A stretch of 64,000 nt of DNA from Bifidobacterium catenulatum PV20-2 (GTDB lineage Bacteria; Actinomycetota; Actinomycetes; Actinomycetales; Bifidobacteriaceae), in NCBI RefSeq assembly GCF_000800455.1, contig NZ_CP007456.1, forward strand, positions 1,116,001 to 1,180,000, read 5' to 3'. The translations under genes were made by a program, and so were the position numbers. Under the pieces are notes generated by a model. The model was not told the DNA's origin. It searched no databases and saw only the letters and a program-made list of their open reading frames with translations. Shown piece after piece: positions 34,932 to 44,061 of this stretch (positions are counted from its first letter, which is position 1; each line of letters begins with the position of its first letter).

Positions 34932-36279
34932 TGTCGCCTAGCTTATACGAGTCGAGTTGCAGCGGCTTGTTCATCGTTTCCATCGCGGCCAACCGTTCCT
35001 TCAATCCGGCGTGACGGTAGTGTTCCACCATTAAGCGGCTGGAATGTCCAACAATCTCTTCCACTAATCCATAATCCACACCCATACTCATGAGTATGGT
35101 CACGACCGTATGGCGTGTTTCGTGGCGGCTACGATGTTCCGCATTGGGTACGCCCGCGTTCTCCAAGAGTTGACGGAAGTTTTCAAGGTCTTCCTCCGGT
35201 TCGATGGGCGTTCCGTCATCATGCCGGAACAACAATCCATACGGGTTCGGTATGTCATCGGTCGCTTCGAGATACGCTTCGAGCGTTTGAGCCAATGCCG
35301 GGATGATCGGCACTTTCCTGCCGCGCTTCGATTTCGGAGGGGTGAGACACCAGCGGCCTGTCAGTTCGATCATGTCGAAGCCGTCTGGAATGCGCCACCG
35401 CCATTGAGGACATGCTGCACCACGTCTGAACCCGCATGGGTAGACGCCATGCTTGTCTGGATTGCCGCATCCATGCTCTTTCTTCAGTTCTTCCAGTTTC
35501 CAGTTGACGGTGTATTCGCCGTATGGCACGCCGTTCATTTGGCCTAGTTCGAGGTCTTGGATGGATGCGCCGAGTATTTCGCCTGGACGCATACCCGTGC
35601 ACAGTCTGAACCATTCCTTTGCGGCGTTTCTCACGCCTAGATCGTTGGCGGCTTTCAGGATGCGTTTCGCTTCATCCACGGTGAATGCGGTACGTTCGTT
35701 GGCTTCGTTCTTGCGACTGTCCACCAAACTGATGTCCTTGTCCTTCGGCGTGGGGACGCCGCCCATCGGGTTGGTTGGGAGGATGCGATCTGACACCGCT
35801 GATTTGCATATCTGGTTCAATGTGGTGTGGACTTGCTTGCGTAGGCTGAGGCTGGCTTTGATACGCTGTTCCTTGCCGTTGACTTTCTTGGTTATGCGTA
35901 GGCCGTTGACGATGCGGTCGCACGCTCCGCTGGTCAGGCTCGCCATTTTCTGCCGGTGGTATGGGAGCAGGTGTTTGCGGACGATGGTCCGGTAGTTGGC
36001 GAATGTTTTCGGGTCCGCGTCGCGTTGTCTGCGTTCGAGCCATTGTTCGGCGTATGCTCCGAGTGTGATGGAGCTGTTGTTGGCGCTGCCGAATCTGGCC
36101 CGTTCCTGTAGTAGTTCCGTCAGTCGCTTGTTGGCGTCAACGTATTTTTTGCAGCTGTATGTTTTGCCGTCAACCTTGAACTCGTAGCTGGTGTAGATTT
36201 TTACGGTTCCGTTGGCTAGTTTCTTCTGGCGTTCAACCCGATATGGGTAGACGATGCCGTTTCTTGCTTTGCGTACCAT
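34921..36279 (-). CDS. int: Tyrosine-type phage integrase
   Basis: A 452-residue recombinase that integrates the phage at tRNA-Asn. The N-terminal arm-binding domain (1-70) is followed by a core-binding domain (70-175). The catalytic domain has R231 (GMRPGEILG), H386-E-T-R389, H412 and the nucleophile Y421 (VEHYRH). A cysteine-bearing insert (C271, C282, C290, with CPQWRW) lies between R231 and the HxxR box, as seen in integrases of actinobacterial phages. AAGGAGG is five bases before the ATG. It is transcribed away from attR. Confidence 0.95.
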   Translation of the reverse strand: MVRKARNGIVYPYRVERQKKLANGTVKIYTSYEFKVDGKTYSCKKYVDANKRLTELLQERARFGSANNSSITLGAYAEQWLERRQRDADPKTFANYRTIVRKHLLPYHRQKMASLTSGACDRIVNGLRITKKVNGKEQRIKASLSLRKQVHTTLNQICKSAVSDRILPTNPMGGVPTPKDKDISLVDSRKNEANERTAFTVDEAKRILKAANDLGVRNAAKEWFRLCTGMRPGEILGASIQDLELGQMNGVPYGEYTVNWKLEELKKEHGCGNPDKHGVYPCGFRRGAACPQWRWRIPDGFDMIELTGRWCLTPPKSKRGRKVPIIPALAQTLEAYLEATDDIPNPYGLLFRHDDGTPIEPEEDLENFRQLLENAGVPNAEHRSRHETRHTVVTILMSMGVDYGLVEEIVGHSSRLMVEHYRHAGLKERLAAMETMNKPLQLDSYKLGDNEG

Positions 36280-36335
36280 GATTACCTCCTTGCCTCTTTA
36301 TATTCTCAGACATTCTCAGACTTCCATTTGACCCG

Positions 36336-36364
36336 CAAGTGATGGTCAAGTAACCCTCAAGTGA
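36336..36364 (+). promoter_or_regulatory. Candidate integrase arm-type sites, 11-bp phased
   Basis: CAAGTGA, CAAGTAA and CAAGTGA start at 36336, 36347 and 36358, exactly 11 bp apart, so all lie on one face of the helix. They sit between int and the core att site. A tandem 10-bp repeat ATTCTCAGAC occurs nearby at about 36302-36321. Confidence 0.6.
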
Positions 36365-36431
36365 GGTTAAACCGTTGAAATAAAGCCGTTTTGCCCAATC
36401 GTTCCAAGGAGTATTCTATCAGACTTTCTAA

Positions 36432-36476
36432 CTGTTAATCGGACGGTCACTGGTTCAAGCCCAGTCGCAGGAGCCA
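36432..36476 (+). other. attR: 3' half of tRNA-Asn (GTT)
   Basis: The sequence starts in an anticodon loop CTGTTAA (GTT) and contains a perfect T arm ACTGG-TTCAAGC-CCAGT, an acceptor strand CGCAGGA, G and an encoded CCA. The expected 5' half (acceptor and D arm) is missing upstream, where phage DNA lies instead. This is the right junction of an integration into a tRNA-Asn gene. The intact gene is expected at attL, outside the window. Confidence 0.85.
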
Positions 36477-36480
36477 TATG

Positions 36481-36508
36481 AAAGCCCTTGGAAATCAAGG
36501 GCTTTTTT
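36481..36508 (+). terminator. Terminator of the interrupted tRNA-Asn locus
   Basis: AAAGCCCTTG/CAAGGGCTTTTTT forms a 10-bp stem with a 5-base loop and T6. It is chromosomal and lies just after attR. Confidence 0.85.
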
Positions 36509-36509
36509 G

Positions 36510-36887
36510 TTACTCCAACGAATCAAGCACGTCATCGATCAGCGTACGCTCGTGCGACCCATCGGCTTTGAGTCGAGGGAAACGTCGCAAGACGTTGGCG
36601 GGACTCGCGCCGGCCGCACGCGCCACATTCGATTTTGACTCGCCATGGGCCAAAGCCGTTTCCGCAAGACGATCCACCAGCGAGTCCGACACCTTGCGAA
36701 TCTGCTCGGCAACCCACAGCTGCGCCAGCTCGGGGGAGAGCGCGTAATCGTCCTGCAATTCGCTTGACGCCTCCTGCACGGCCGCCCACAGCACCATAAA
36801 AGGCTTCTGATAGTACGTGATTCGATCGTGATCGGACTCGCCTTCCAGCTGCTGCAACGCTTTGCGCTGCGACGTGTTATCGCTCAT
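36510..36887 (-). CDS. Hypothetical chromosomal protein with HTH-like C-terminus
   Basis: About 125 residues from MSDNTSQRKALQQL. The N-terminal half is helical and acidic. The segment GESKSNVARAAGASPANVLRRFP looks like a small helix-turn-helix of the type that recognises DNA. The family is not recognised. Upstream ATGs at 36896, 36911 and 36935 are in frame, but the longest version would overlap the repeated intergenic element at 36922. The shortest start is therefore preferred. Confidence 0.6.
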   Translation of the reverse strand: MSDNTSQRKALQQLEGESDHDRITYYQKPFMVLWAAVQEASSELQDDYALSPELAQLWVAEQIRKVSDSLVDRLAETALAHGESKSNVARAAGASPANVLRRFPRLKADGSHERTLIDDVLDSLE

Positions 36888-36921
36888 GCGTTCCATCGTA
36901 TGCCGCGACATGCCCGGAGCC

Positions 36922-36966
36922 TGTGGATAACTCATCCTCCGACCACAGGGCCGTTTCGGCTGGACA
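36922..36966. repeat. Repeated intergenic element, copy 1 (DnaA-box-like)
   Basis: It begins with TGTGGATAACTC and contains ATCCTCCGACCACAGGG, then CGTTTCGGCTGGACA. A near-identical copy lies at 62094. CCTGTGG and CCACAGG form an inverted repeat at its ends. It lies between divergent genes and may be a regulatory or DnaA-bound site. Confidence 0.65.
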
Positions 36967-37062
36967 ATCCCATCACCATACTGTCATGCTGGCAATTCAC
37001 CGCCGCACCGCGCAACAGATCAACAAAGTGACACAGCAATGCAGCAACGCGAAGGAGCCATC

Positions 37063-37674
37063 ATGAACGAACATGAATATCGTCGACGAATCCGACGGAG
37101 CAGAATAGTCCAGGAGGAAAAGAAACGCATTCGCCAGCAGTTGCGCCAAATCATGATCGTATGCGCGCTGGCGTGCGTCATACTGCTCTTGTGCTGCCTA
37201 TGGTCGGCTGAACCGACATATGCGAAAACGAATTCGGGTGGTGTGTCCGGATCCTGCGTAGCCCTGATGCGATGGCCGTTGAACGGCGCGCAGATAGTTG
37301 GCAAGTATGACGCGCCGAAACAACAGTGGCTTCCAGGGCATCGGGGCGTTGACTTGCTCGCCGACCAACAGGAAGCCGTCGTCGCGCCTGCAGACGGCGT
37401 GATCGCCTTCAGTGGCAGCGTGGGAGGCAAAGCCGTGGTCACCATACGGCATGGAGGCAGCCTCTCCGGACTGACCTCGACGTTCGAGCCAGCCAAGGCG
37501 GAACGCGATGTCGGCGCACATGTTGCGCAAGGGGAGCGTTTCGCGCGTGTGGAGGGCGAATCAGACCATTGCGACGATCATTGTCTGCATTGGGGAATCA
37601 AATCGGAAGGACGACAATATACCGATCCGGAAAGCAAAACCCGTACGGTGCGAATCGGATTGAAAGTCTTGTGA
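37063..37674 (+). CDS. M23 family peptidase, membrane-anchored
   Basis: A 203-residue protein. A basic N-terminus is followed by one membrane segment (IMIVCALACVILLLCCLW, about 28-45), then an extracellular LytM/M23 domain. This has GHRGVDLLAD for the first zinc ligands and HCLHWGI for the H-x-H end. These enzymes cut peptide bridges of peptidoglycan or regulate other hydrolases. The motif is complete apart from small deviations, so activity is likely. GAAGGAG precedes the ATG at 37063. Confidence 0.85.
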   Translation: MNEHEYRRRIRRSRIVQEEKKRIRQQLRQIMIVCALACVILLLCCLWSAEPTYAKTNSGGVSGSCVALMRWPLNGAQIVGKYDAPKQQWLPGHRGVDLLADQQEAVVAPADGVIAFSGSVGGKAVVTIRHGGSLSGLTSTFEPAKAERDVGAHVAQGERFARVEGESDHCDDHCLHWGIKSEGRQYTDPESKTRTVRIGLKVL

Positions 37675-37787
37675 AACAGGGGTTGGCAGAACCATCGATT
37701 TTGTCCATACGTCGTGGCCTCGCCGAAAAAGTGAAGCTCTCAGGCTATGATGCTGCATGTACGACGATTACGCAGGGGAGAAATGCC

Positions 37788-39599
37788 ATGTACAAGGAAT
37801 ACACGCGGCCTTTGGAACAGCAGATTGACACAGACAAAAATATTTTCTCGGTGCTTGAGGAACGAGTGAACCGTACTCCGAACGATTCTTTGGTGGAATA
37901 CAAGAATGAGCATGGCGAGTGGGCGTCCTTCAGCGCCACCGAGTTCCGAGACAAGGTCATCGCCATCGCCAAAGGCCTGATCGCCCAGGGCATCATGCCC
38001 GGCGACTCGGTGTCCATCATCTCTCACACCTGCTGGCAGTGGACTGCGCTTGACGTGGCGATCATGTCGATCGGCGCGCTCACCGTTCCCGTGTACGAGA
38101 CGAATTCACCCGCGCAGGTTAAAATGATCTTCAACGACGCCAACGTCAAAATGGCGTTCGCGGAAGACGACGCGCAACGCGACAAGATTGAATCCATCAG
38201 AAGCGAATGTTCCAATCTTGGTGACGTCTATGTCATCGGACTTGGCGCGATTGACACGATGATCGAATACGGCCATGCCGTGTCCGACGCCGAATTCCAG
38301 GAGCGCGAACATGCGGTCAAAGGCTCGGACCTCGCCACCATCGTGTACACGTCCGGTTCCACCGGCACGCCGAAAGGCATTGAGCTCACCCATTCCAATT
38401 TCGTGTTCATCACCTATTCCGGCATCAACTCCATGCCTGATATCGCGATGAAGCCGAACCGTCGTCTGCTGCTGTTCCTTCCGCTGGCACATGTGTTCGC
38501 CCGCTACATGCAGTTCTTCTGCTTCGCCGGCAATGTTTCGCTTGGCCTGTCCGGCAACCTGAAGACGATCCTGGCTGATTTCAAGGCGTTCAAGCCGACA
38601 TTCATCCTTGCCGTGCCGCGTATCTTCGAAAAGATCTACAATGCGGCGTCGCAGAAGGCCGGTGCCGGCCTCAAAGGACGTATTTTCGCAGGTGCCACGC
38701 AGACGGCGCGCGACTGGTCGCACGCACAGCAGTCGGGCGAAGGCATTCCGGTTGTCTTGAATCTCAAGCATGCGTTGTACAACAAGCTGGTGTACTCCTC
38801 GATCATGGACGTGTTCGGCGGTCATGTGGAATACGCGGTTTCCGGAGGCGCTCCGCTTGATTCATCCATCGCGCATTTCTTCAATGGCGTCGGACTGCCG
38901 CTGCTGGAAGGCTACGGCATGACCGAAACCTGCGCTCCGTCAAGCGTCAATCCGACCTCCGGATACAAGATTGGCACCATCGGGCTACCGCTGCAGGGCG
39001 TGACCATGGGCGTCGATGAGGAAGGCGAACTGTGCATCAAGAGCCCGGCCGTATGCGCCGGCTACCACAACAATCCCGACGTCACCAAGCAGCAGATCGT
39101 CGACGGCTGGCTACATACCGGTGATCTTGGTTCCATCGACGACGAAGGCTTCGTCTCCATCGTCGGACGCAAGAAGGACCTCATCATCACCGCCGGTGGT
39201 AAGAACGTCTCTCCAGGCGAAATGGAAGCGTCGATCATGACGTCGCCCGTGGTGAGCCAATGCGTGATGATCGGCGACCGCAAGCCATTCATAGCGGCCA
39301 TCATTTCGTTGGATCTTGGCGAAACGAACGCATGGCTTGCGTCGAAGGGCGCGGAATGCGTGGCATCCCTCGAGGAGGCCTCCCGCAATCCGATCGTGCG
39401 CGCCGAAGTGGAACGTGTCGTCAACAAAGCCAACGAGCTCGCATCCCGTGCCGAATCGATCCGTAAGTTCGAAATCGTGCCGGACGAGTTCACCGAAGAA
39501 AACGGCTTGGTCACGCCGAGCATGAAGGCACGCCGTCAGGCGGTGGTTGATCACTACCGCACGTTGATCGACACCGTCATCTACGTTCCGAAGAAGTAG
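37788..39599 (+). CDS. Long-chain fatty acid-CoA ligase (AMP-forming)
   Basis: A 603-residue member of the ANL superfamily. It has the P-loop VYTSGSTGTPKGIELTHSN, GYGMTETCAPSS, GWLHTGDLG and GRKKDLIITAGGKNVSPGEME, all key motifs of acyl-CoA synthetases. It activates fatty acids to acyl-AMP and then acyl-CoA for membrane lipid use. GGGGAG lies nine bases before the ATG at 37788. It ends before a strong terminator and appears to be a single-gene unit. Confidence 0.9.
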   Translation: MYKEYTRPLEQQIDTDKNIFSVLEERVNRTPNDSLVEYKNEHGEWASFSATEFRDKVIAIAKGLIAQGIMPGDSVSIISHTCWQWTALDVAIMSIGALTVPVYETNSPAQVKMIFNDANVKMAFAEDDAQRDKIESIRSECSNLGDVYVIGLGAIDTMIEYGHAVSDAEFQEREHAVKGSDLATIVYTSGSTGTPKGIELTHSNFVFITYSGINSMPDIAMKPNRRLLLFLPLAHVFARYMQFFCFAGNVSLGLSGNLKTILADFKAFKPTFILAVPRIFEKIYNAASQKAGAGLKGRIFAGATQTARDWSHAQQSGEGIPVVLNLKHALYNKLVYSSIMDVFGGHVEYAVSGGAPLDSSIAHFFNGVGLPLLEGYGMTETCAPSSVNPTSGYKIGTIGLPLQGVTMGVDEEGELCIKSPAVCAGYHNNPDVTKQQIVDGWLHTGDLGSIDDEGFVSIVGRKKDLIITAGGKNVSPGEMEASIMTSPVVSQCVMIGDRKPFIAAIISLDLGETNAWLASKGAECVASLEEASRNPIVRAEVERVVNKANELASRAESIRKFEIVPDEFTEENGLVTPSMKARRQAVVDHYRTLIDTVIYVPKK

Positions 39600-39641
39600 A
39601 ATGCGATGACCGTCGGTAGGAATGTACCGGCCGCAACATAA

Positions 39642-39686
39642 AAGCTGGCTTCCGTCGCAGCGGTTCGACGGAAGCCAGCTTTTTCT
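39642..39686 (+). terminator. Strong intrinsic terminator of the acyl-CoA ligase
   Basis: A 16-bp perfect stem (AAGCTGGCTTCCGTCG and its complement) with an 8-base loop and T5. Confidence 0.92.
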
Positions 39687-39738
39687 ATCTCTTGTCGGAT
39701 TTCCTATGCCGGATAATCCGAATTACCTTGTTGCCGGT

Positions 39739-41271
39739 TTACAAGCCTGCTTCGGCGAGCGAGATATATCCCGGTTCGATCAGCGTTTTCTTCAGATTGC
39801 TGGCACTGACCGCAAGCGCCTCTTCTTGGATGGTCGGCACTTTCTTGTCTTCCATGGCGACGGATGAGATGAACGTCAGCTTCGCAAGTTTGCCCGACGT
39901 GTTGAGCTGCACGCAGGTCTGTGCGATGTCGGATGCCAAGGTCTTGCGCTTTTCCAAAGCGGTCATCCACTGTTTGCCGTTCACGATATTCGGTATGGAA
40001 CTGACATAGGCCCCGTATCCGGTGATGATCGGCCATTGCGAGTTCTGCTCGTCAAGGGAATCGCTGGTATCCTCCGTATCGGAATCGCCGCCATCGGATT
40101 CAGGCGCCTGCGCAGGATCGGGAACGGACTGTTTTTTCAGGTCTTTCTTGCCGGTGATATTATCTACGATGCCGGAAATGGTGATGGATGGGTTGATGTC
40201 GGCCGCCGAACCGGTGTATCCAAGATCGTTGAGCTCTTCGGAAACATAGCCAGCCACATAATCATTGCAGGAGATGATGCCGTCGATGCGGGTATGACGC
40301 GATGTGTCCTTGTCCATGCCGAGACGTTCGGCGAGCGTGGATTTGACCCGCTCGCTTTTCGCCGAGTCGAACGCCACGGACACCCAATCGGATTCCGTGC
40401 TCGACGAGGTCAGCGTTCCGGATGGGGAAACGGCCTTCCCGTCTTTGAAATACGGTCCAAGCACCGACCAAATGCCTTTGAACACGTCTTGCGCGAAAGT
40501 CGCGTCCGCTGTGCTGCCGCTTTCATCGGTGGCATCGTAGGGGAGTAGCACTTCGATATGCTTCGGATTGTCGGAGCTGGTTTTGTCGAGTTCAAGCTTG
40601 CTGACCAACTGCTTGGCCTGCAGTTGGCCCACTTGCTCGGCCGTGGTCATCGGTGCGTACACATCCGGAGTGAAACCCTGCAGCGTGTTCGACACTAACA
40701 CGACTTTCATGCCCTCGTTTTGAGCGAGCTGCAATGCGGAGACCAAACGTTCCGCGGATTGGGCGTAGTCCTGGGTGTCTTCGTCGGAGGAGTTCCCATT
40801 CCACGTGATGGCGTGCGACGCGTAGTCTCCATACTGGCGGTCGGATTCGGTGATGTCGGCCACCGGCGCCACTACCAGAGTGGTTTTGTCGGAGGAATCT
40901 TCATCGTCGCTGGTGTTGTTGACGTGGTCCACCACATAATCCTGCACGCTTTGGCTTTGCTTGTCGAGGCTCGACGCCGTTTTGACGGTGATGTTGGAGC
41001 CTTTGACGTCGTTGTCTTTCAAAGATGAGACTATTTCCGGCACTAATTTTTCCCATTTGCTCAAAGGCGTCTGCTGGGAGATGGTGATGCCATCCGAAGG
41101 GGTGAAGATCACCACGTTACCGGCATCGACGGTAGTGGTGGTGCCGGTGGAGCCCGCTTCATGCGATTGCGTTTCATTGTCGGATGAGCAGGCGCCCATG
41201 GCCATGATGAGTGAGGTCGATGCCAACAGTGCGAACAGACGTTTCGTCACGGTCGTGCGGTGCAGTGTCAT
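39739..41271 (-). CDS. Periplasmic-binding-protein-like lipoprotein
   Basis: A 510-residue lipoprotein: signal peptide with lipobox AMGAC (Cys28), an acidic Ser/Thr linker, then a two-lobe sugar-binding type fold. Typical parts are NEGMKVVLVSNTL, HIEVLLPYDATD, DGIISCNDYVAGYVSEEL and PIITGYGAYVSS. An acidic insertion (about 385-410) is unusual. It probably binds a sugar or similar ligand outside the cell. No permease or ATPase gene is adjacent, so it may serve another transporter or a sensor role. Confidence 0.8.
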   Translation of the reverse strand: MTLHRTTVTKRLFALLASTSLIMAMGACSSDNETQSHEAGSTGTTTTVDAGNVVIFTPSDGITISQQTPLSKWEKLVPEIVSSLKDNDVKGSNITVKTASSLDKQSQSVQDYVVDHVNNTSDDEDSSDKTTLVVAPVADITESDRQYGDYASHAITWNGNSSDEDTQDYAQSAERLVSALQLAQNEGMKVVLVSNTLQGFTPDVYAPMTTAEQVGQLQAKQLVSKLELDKTSSDNPKHIEVLLPYDATDESGSTADATFAQDVFKGIWSVLGPYFKDGKAVSPSGTLTSSSTESDWVSVAFDSAKSERVKSTLAERLGMDKDTSRHTRIDGIISCNDYVAGYVSEELNDLGYTGSAADINPSITISGIVDNITGKKDLKKQSVPDPAQAPESDGGDSDTEDTSDSLDEQNSQWPIITGYGAYVSSIPNIVNGKQWMTALEKRKTLASDIAQTCVQLNTSGKLAKLTFISSVAMEDKKVPTIQEEALAVSASNLKKTLIEPGYISLAEAGL

Positions 41272-41340
41272 GCCGTTTCCTTCATGAAAATCGAATGATG
41301 ATTCCTATGCTGAGCTCCGATTGTAATATCTGGACGTCAA

Positions 41341-41383
41341 AAAGGGCTGGATATGCGTGTGAACCATACATATCCAGCCCTTT
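41341..41383 (-). terminator. Terminator of icd
   Basis: AAAGGGCTGGATATG pairs perfectly with CATATCCAGCCCTTT across a 13-base loop. On the minus strand it is followed by a T run, which fits termination of icd. Confidence 0.88.
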
Positions 41384-41427
41384 GAGCCTGCTGCTGGCCG
41401 TTCAGCCAAAGGTTATTCGGCTAAGAA

Positions 41428-42648
41428 TCATTCGGCCAGAGCCTTGGCGAGATTCTCGTCCAAAGCGTTCATGAAGCCTTCGGTGTCAAGCCAAGCCTGA
41501 TCCGGACCGACGAGCATGGCGAGATCCTTGGTCATCTGGCCGCCTTCAACGGTAGACACGATGACCTTCTCCAATGTTTCGGCGAAATACTTGACTTCCG
41601 GAGTGTTATCCAAGTCGGCGCGGTGCTTGAGACCGCCGGTCCAAGCGAAAATCGATGCGATCGGATTGGTGGAGGTCTTCTCGCCCTTCTGCCAGCGGCG
41701 GTAGTGGCGGGTCACAGTGCCGTGTGCGGCCTCGGCCTCGACGGTCTGGCCGTCAGGTGTCATGAGCACGGAGGTCATGAGGCCGAGAGAGCCGAAGCCT
41801 TGCGCCACGGAATCGGACTGCACATCGCCATCATAGTTCTTGCAGGCCCAAATGTAGCCGCCATGCCACTTGAGGGAGCTGGCCACCATGTCGTCAATCA
41901 AACGATGCTCATAGGTCAGGCCCGCTGCGGCGTACTTGTCTTTGTATTCGTTTTCGAACACTTCGGCGAACGTATCTTTGAATTGGCCGTCGTATGCCTT
42001 GAGAATCGTGTTCTTGGTGGAAAGATACACCGGATAGCCGCGCATCAGACCATAGTTAAAGCAGGCGCGGGCGAAACCACGGATGGAATCGTTCACGTTG
42101 TACTGCACCTGGGCCACGCCGCCGTCGGCACCATAGTTGTACACGACATGTTCGATCGGCTCGGAACCATCTTCCGGAGTGAAGGTGACGGTGAGCGTGC
42201 CTGCCCCCGGAACCTTGAAATCAGTGGCCTTATATTGGTCGCCGAAAGCATGGCGGGCCACTACGATCGGCTTGGTCCAGCCGGGAACCAGGCGCGGAAC
42301 GTTGCTCATCACGATCGGCTCGCGGAAGATGGTTCCGCCGAGAATATTGCGGATGGTGCCATTGGGGGACTTCCACATCTTCTTTAGGCCGAATTCCTTG
42401 ACACGCGCCTCGTCCGGTGTGATGGTGGCGCACTTCACGCCGACATGTTCACGCTGGATGGCCTTCGCCGCGTCGACGGTCACCTGATCGTCGGTGGCAT
42501 CGCGGTTTTCGATGCCGAGATCGTAATATTCGAGATCCACGTCGAGGTATGGAAGGATCAGGCGATTCTTGATGTCTTTCCAGATGACGCGGGTCATTTC
42601 GTCGCCGTCGAGTTCGACGACCTTGCCTTCGACCTTGATTTTGGCCAT
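41428..42648 (-). CDS. icd: NADP-dependent isocitrate dehydrogenase
   Basis: A 406-residue enzyme that oxidises isocitrate to 2-oxoglutarate and supplies NADPH and glutamate precursor. It starts [20 protein letters not shown], has [20 protein letters not shown] for substrate binding, GDQYKATDF, and MLIG-like regions replaced by [16 protein letters not shown]. It belongs to the class that includes eukaryotic cytosolic IDH (about 410 aa). A conserved [25 protein letters not shown] region supplies metal-binding Asp. GGAGG precedes the ATG. Confidence 0.95.
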   Translation of the reverse strand: MAKIKVEGKVVELDGDEMTRVIWKDIKNRLILPYLDVDLEYYDLGIENRDATDDQVTVDAAKAIQREHVGVKCATITPDEARVKEFGLKKMWKSPNGTIRNILGGTIFREPIVMSNVPRLVPGWTKPIVVARHAFGDQYKATDFKVPGAGTLTVTFTPEDGSEPIEHVVYNYGADGGVAQVQYNVNDSIRGFARACFNYGLMRGYPVYLSTKNTILKAYDGQFKDTFAEVFENEYKDKYAAAGLTYEHRLIDDMVASSLKWHGGYIWACKNYDGDVQSDSVAQGFGSLGLMTSVLMTPDGQTVEAEAAHGTVTRHYRRWQKGEKTSTNPIASIFAWTGGLKHRADLDNTPEVKYFAETLEKVIVSTVEGGQMTKDLAMLVGPDQAWLDTEGFMNALDENLAKALAE

Positions 42649-42794
42649 GTGTTGCCCTCCTGTCGGGATTGAAGGTGATAAGTTCCTGTCTTATAACAAA
42701 CGTGTTAACGACACCTGTTAATGTCCAAAAAACTGGGCGATGGCAGGTGACACGCTCTTGCGTACTGTCATTGCTGAGCATTAGCCTTGAGAAC

Positions 42795-43913
42795 ATGTCT
42801 CAGGAAATTGAAATCGGTTTGGGCAAGAAGGGCCGTCTGGCATACTCTCTGGACGACGTTTCCATCGTTCCCTCCCGTCGTACTCGTGATCCGCAGGATG
42901 TGTCTACCTCTTGGCAGGTTGACGCCTATGAATTTGATGTGCCGGTCATCGGTGCGCCGATGGATTCGGTGACCAGCCCGGCCACTGCCATCGCCATGGG
43001 CAAGATGGGCGCGCTCGGTGTGCTCGACCTTGAAGGCCTGTGGACCCGCTACGATGATCCGCAGCCGCTGCTCGACGAAATCGCAGAGCTGCCGGCTGAA
43101 CGCGCGACCGAGCGCATTCAGCAGATCTACGCCGAGCCGATCAAGCCGGAGCTCATTGTCGAGCGACTGCATGAGATTCGCGATGCTGGCGTCACCGTTG
43201 CGGGCGCACTGTCCCCGCAACGCACGCAGGACTATTATTCGACCGTGCTCGAAGCGGGCGTCGACCTGTTCGTCATCCGTGGCACGGTCGTTTCCGCCGA
43301 GCATGTCTCTCAGGATCACGAGCCGTTGAACCTGAAGAAGTTCATCTACGATTTGGATGTGCCCGTCATCGTCGGAGGTGCCGCCAACTACACCGCGGCC
43401 CTGCATCTGATGCGTACCGGCGCGGCCGGTGTGCTTGTCGGCTTCGGCGGCGGCGCAGTATCCGCGAACCGCAACACCATCGGTGTCCACGCTCCGATGG
43501 CCACCGCCATCGCAGATGTGGCGGAAGCACGCCGTGACTACATGGACGAGTCCGGCGGCCGTTACGTCCAAGTGATTGCCGATGGCGGCATGGGCGACTC
43601 CGGCAGCTTCATCAAGGCGTTCGCGCTTGGTGCCGATGCCGTGATGCTTGGCTCCCCGCTGGCTCGTGCCGAGGAAGCTCCGGGCAAGGGCATGCATTGG
43701 GGTGCCGAGGCCCGTCATCAGACGCTTCCGCGCGGCTTCCGCACGAATGTCGGCACCGTCGGCACTCTGGAAGATATCATGTTCGGCCCCAGCCACAATG
43801 CGGACGGCACCACCAATTACATTGGCGCGCTCCGTCGTGCCATGGCAACCACCGGCTATGTCGATCTCAAGAGCTTCCAGCGTTGCCCGGTCACGGTCGC
43901 TCCGACCCGCTGA
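42795..43913 (+). CDS. guaB3: GuaB3-type IMP dehydrogenase family protein
   Basis: A 372-residue TIM-barrel protein lacking CBS domains. It opens with EIEIGLGKKGRLAYSLDDVSIVPSRRTRDP and has VIGAPMDSVTSPATAIAM, ESGGRYVQVIADGGMGDSGS, ADAVMLGSPLARA and NYIGALRRAMATTGY, all typical of actinobacterial GuaB3. The loop that holds the catalytic Cys of IMPDH reads GGGAVSANRNT here, without Cys. The role is linked to guanine nucleotide synthesis but activity on IMP is uncertain. The ATG at 42795 keeps the conserved N-terminus; earlier codons are non-homologous. Confidence 0.85.
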   Translation: MSQEIEIGLGKKGRLAYSLDDVSIVPSRRTRDPQDVSTSWQVDAYEFDVPVIGAPMDSVTSPATAIAMGKMGALGVLDLEGLWTRYDDPQPLLDEIAELPAERATERIQQIYAEPIKPELIVERLHEIRDAGVTVAGALSPQRTQDYYSTVLEAGVDLFVIRGTVVSAEHVSQDHEPLNLKKFIYDLDVPVIVGGAANYTAALHLMRTGAAGVLVGFGGGAVSANRNTIGVHAPMATAIADVAEARRDYMDESGGRYVQVIADGGMGDSGSFIKAFALGADAVMLGSPLARAEEAPGKGMHWGAEARHQTLPRGFRTNVGTVGTLEDIMFGPSHNADGTTNYIGALRRAMATTGYVDLKSFQRCPVTVAPTR

Positions 43914-43950
43914 ACGAGCTTTGCGGTAAAGCCTGAATAACGGTTCATTG

Positions 43951-43984
43951 ATCCTGCAGTGTCATGCTGCAGGATCTTTTTTGT
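43951..43984 (+). terminator. Terminator of guaB3
   Basis: ATCCTGCA/TGCAGGAT stem followed by CTTTTTTG. Confidence 0.85.
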
Positions 43985-44061
43985 TGTGTTTCCCCGGTTA
44001 AGAAAGTCAGGTTGGAATGATTAAGTTATACATCGCAAATGAAGTAGCGGAGGTGAGATGA

